Part shown: piece by piece, positions 5,874 to 5,969 of the stretch | How the letters are laid out: each line of letters starts with the position of its first letter | Position numbering within the stretch: the stretch's first letter is position 1 | Source: an uncultured Bacilli bacterium | Lineage (GTDB): Bacteria; Bacillota_I; Bacilli_A; RF39; UBA660 | Direction: 5' to 3' | Assembly (NCBI GenBank): GCA_934096025.1 | Contig: CAKOLP010000066.1 | Coordinates: forward strand, 1-5,969 | DNA length: 5,969 nucleotides | The notes under the pieces: model-generated | What the model was told of the DNA's origin: nothing | What the model saw: only the letters and a program-made list of their open reading frames with translations | Databases searched by the model: none | Translations under genes and position numbers: made by a program

Positions 5874-5911
5874 AATGATTATTATTTTCATCTTTGAAAA
5901 AAATAATCATT
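5874..5911. repeat. Long AT-rich inverted repeat near the right edge
   Basis: Arms 5874-5889 and 5896-5911 pair over 16 positions with one mismatch and a 6-base loop. No T-tract follows on the plus strand, so it is not a typical rho-independent terminator. It could be the transposase transcript's 3' structure, a terminus-like element, or a composition effect. Confidence 0.5.
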
Positions 5912-5969
5912 GAAACGACTAAAGATAAATTAAATAATATTTCTGCTTGTCAAAAGGAAATTGGAATAA

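Noticed and set aside
5865..5897. Ten-codon frame from ATG 5865
   Set aside because: Too short, no ribosome binding site, and it ends at TGA within the AT hairpin.

Overview
The window is very AT-rich with A/T-ending codons and AGGAG/AGGTG-type ribosome binding sites. Together with the gene families present, this suggests a low-GC Gram-positive anaerobe of the Bacillota (Clostridia or Tissierellia type). That assignment is inferred from composition and families; no marker gene is present.

Left part, 1-1871, looks like resident chromosome. A TetR-family repressor gene, cut by the window edge, runs leftwards, and a 12-helix major facilitator transporter gene runs rightwards from a 235 bp divergent intergenic region. 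The repressor has a strong promoter (TTGACA, 17 bp, TATATT) followed by a GTATAC repeat cluster that reads as its own operator. The transporter has its own TATAAT-type promoter. Co-regulation of the pair is plausible but not shown.

Middle part, about 1961-3344, is mobile-element debris. A decayed ISNCY/IS1202-type transposase fragment on the minus strand (1961-2533) is fused out of frame, at an A-run, to the first 31 or so codons of a serine recombinase (start 2629, minus) that keeps its catalytic serine. Upstream of the recombinase on the same strand is a small hypothetical gene (2717-2959). A gene-poor leader with two 12-bp-period repeats and a candidate promoter follows.

Right part: a DUF3800 gene (3345-4205), then a run of hairpins ending in a terminator-like stem with a T-tract, then an intact ISNCY/IS1202-type transposase gene (4404-5804). 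Its upstream region has repeated ATGTC boxes, and its ribosome binding site is locked in a hairpin. The transposase keeps a full DDE triad. The decayed fragment at 1961-2533 is a close inverted copy of its middle third, so the DUF3800 gene and the recombinase remnant sit between two inverted IS copies. The last 165 bp hold a long AT hairpin and no convincing gene; the IS right end was not recognised.

The story is a regulator/transporter pair next to an accessory patch built by successive insertion and deletion. No complete new system is visible. The most notable items are the recombinase/transposase chimera, the DUF3800 gene between inverted IS copies, and the hairpin control of the transposase.
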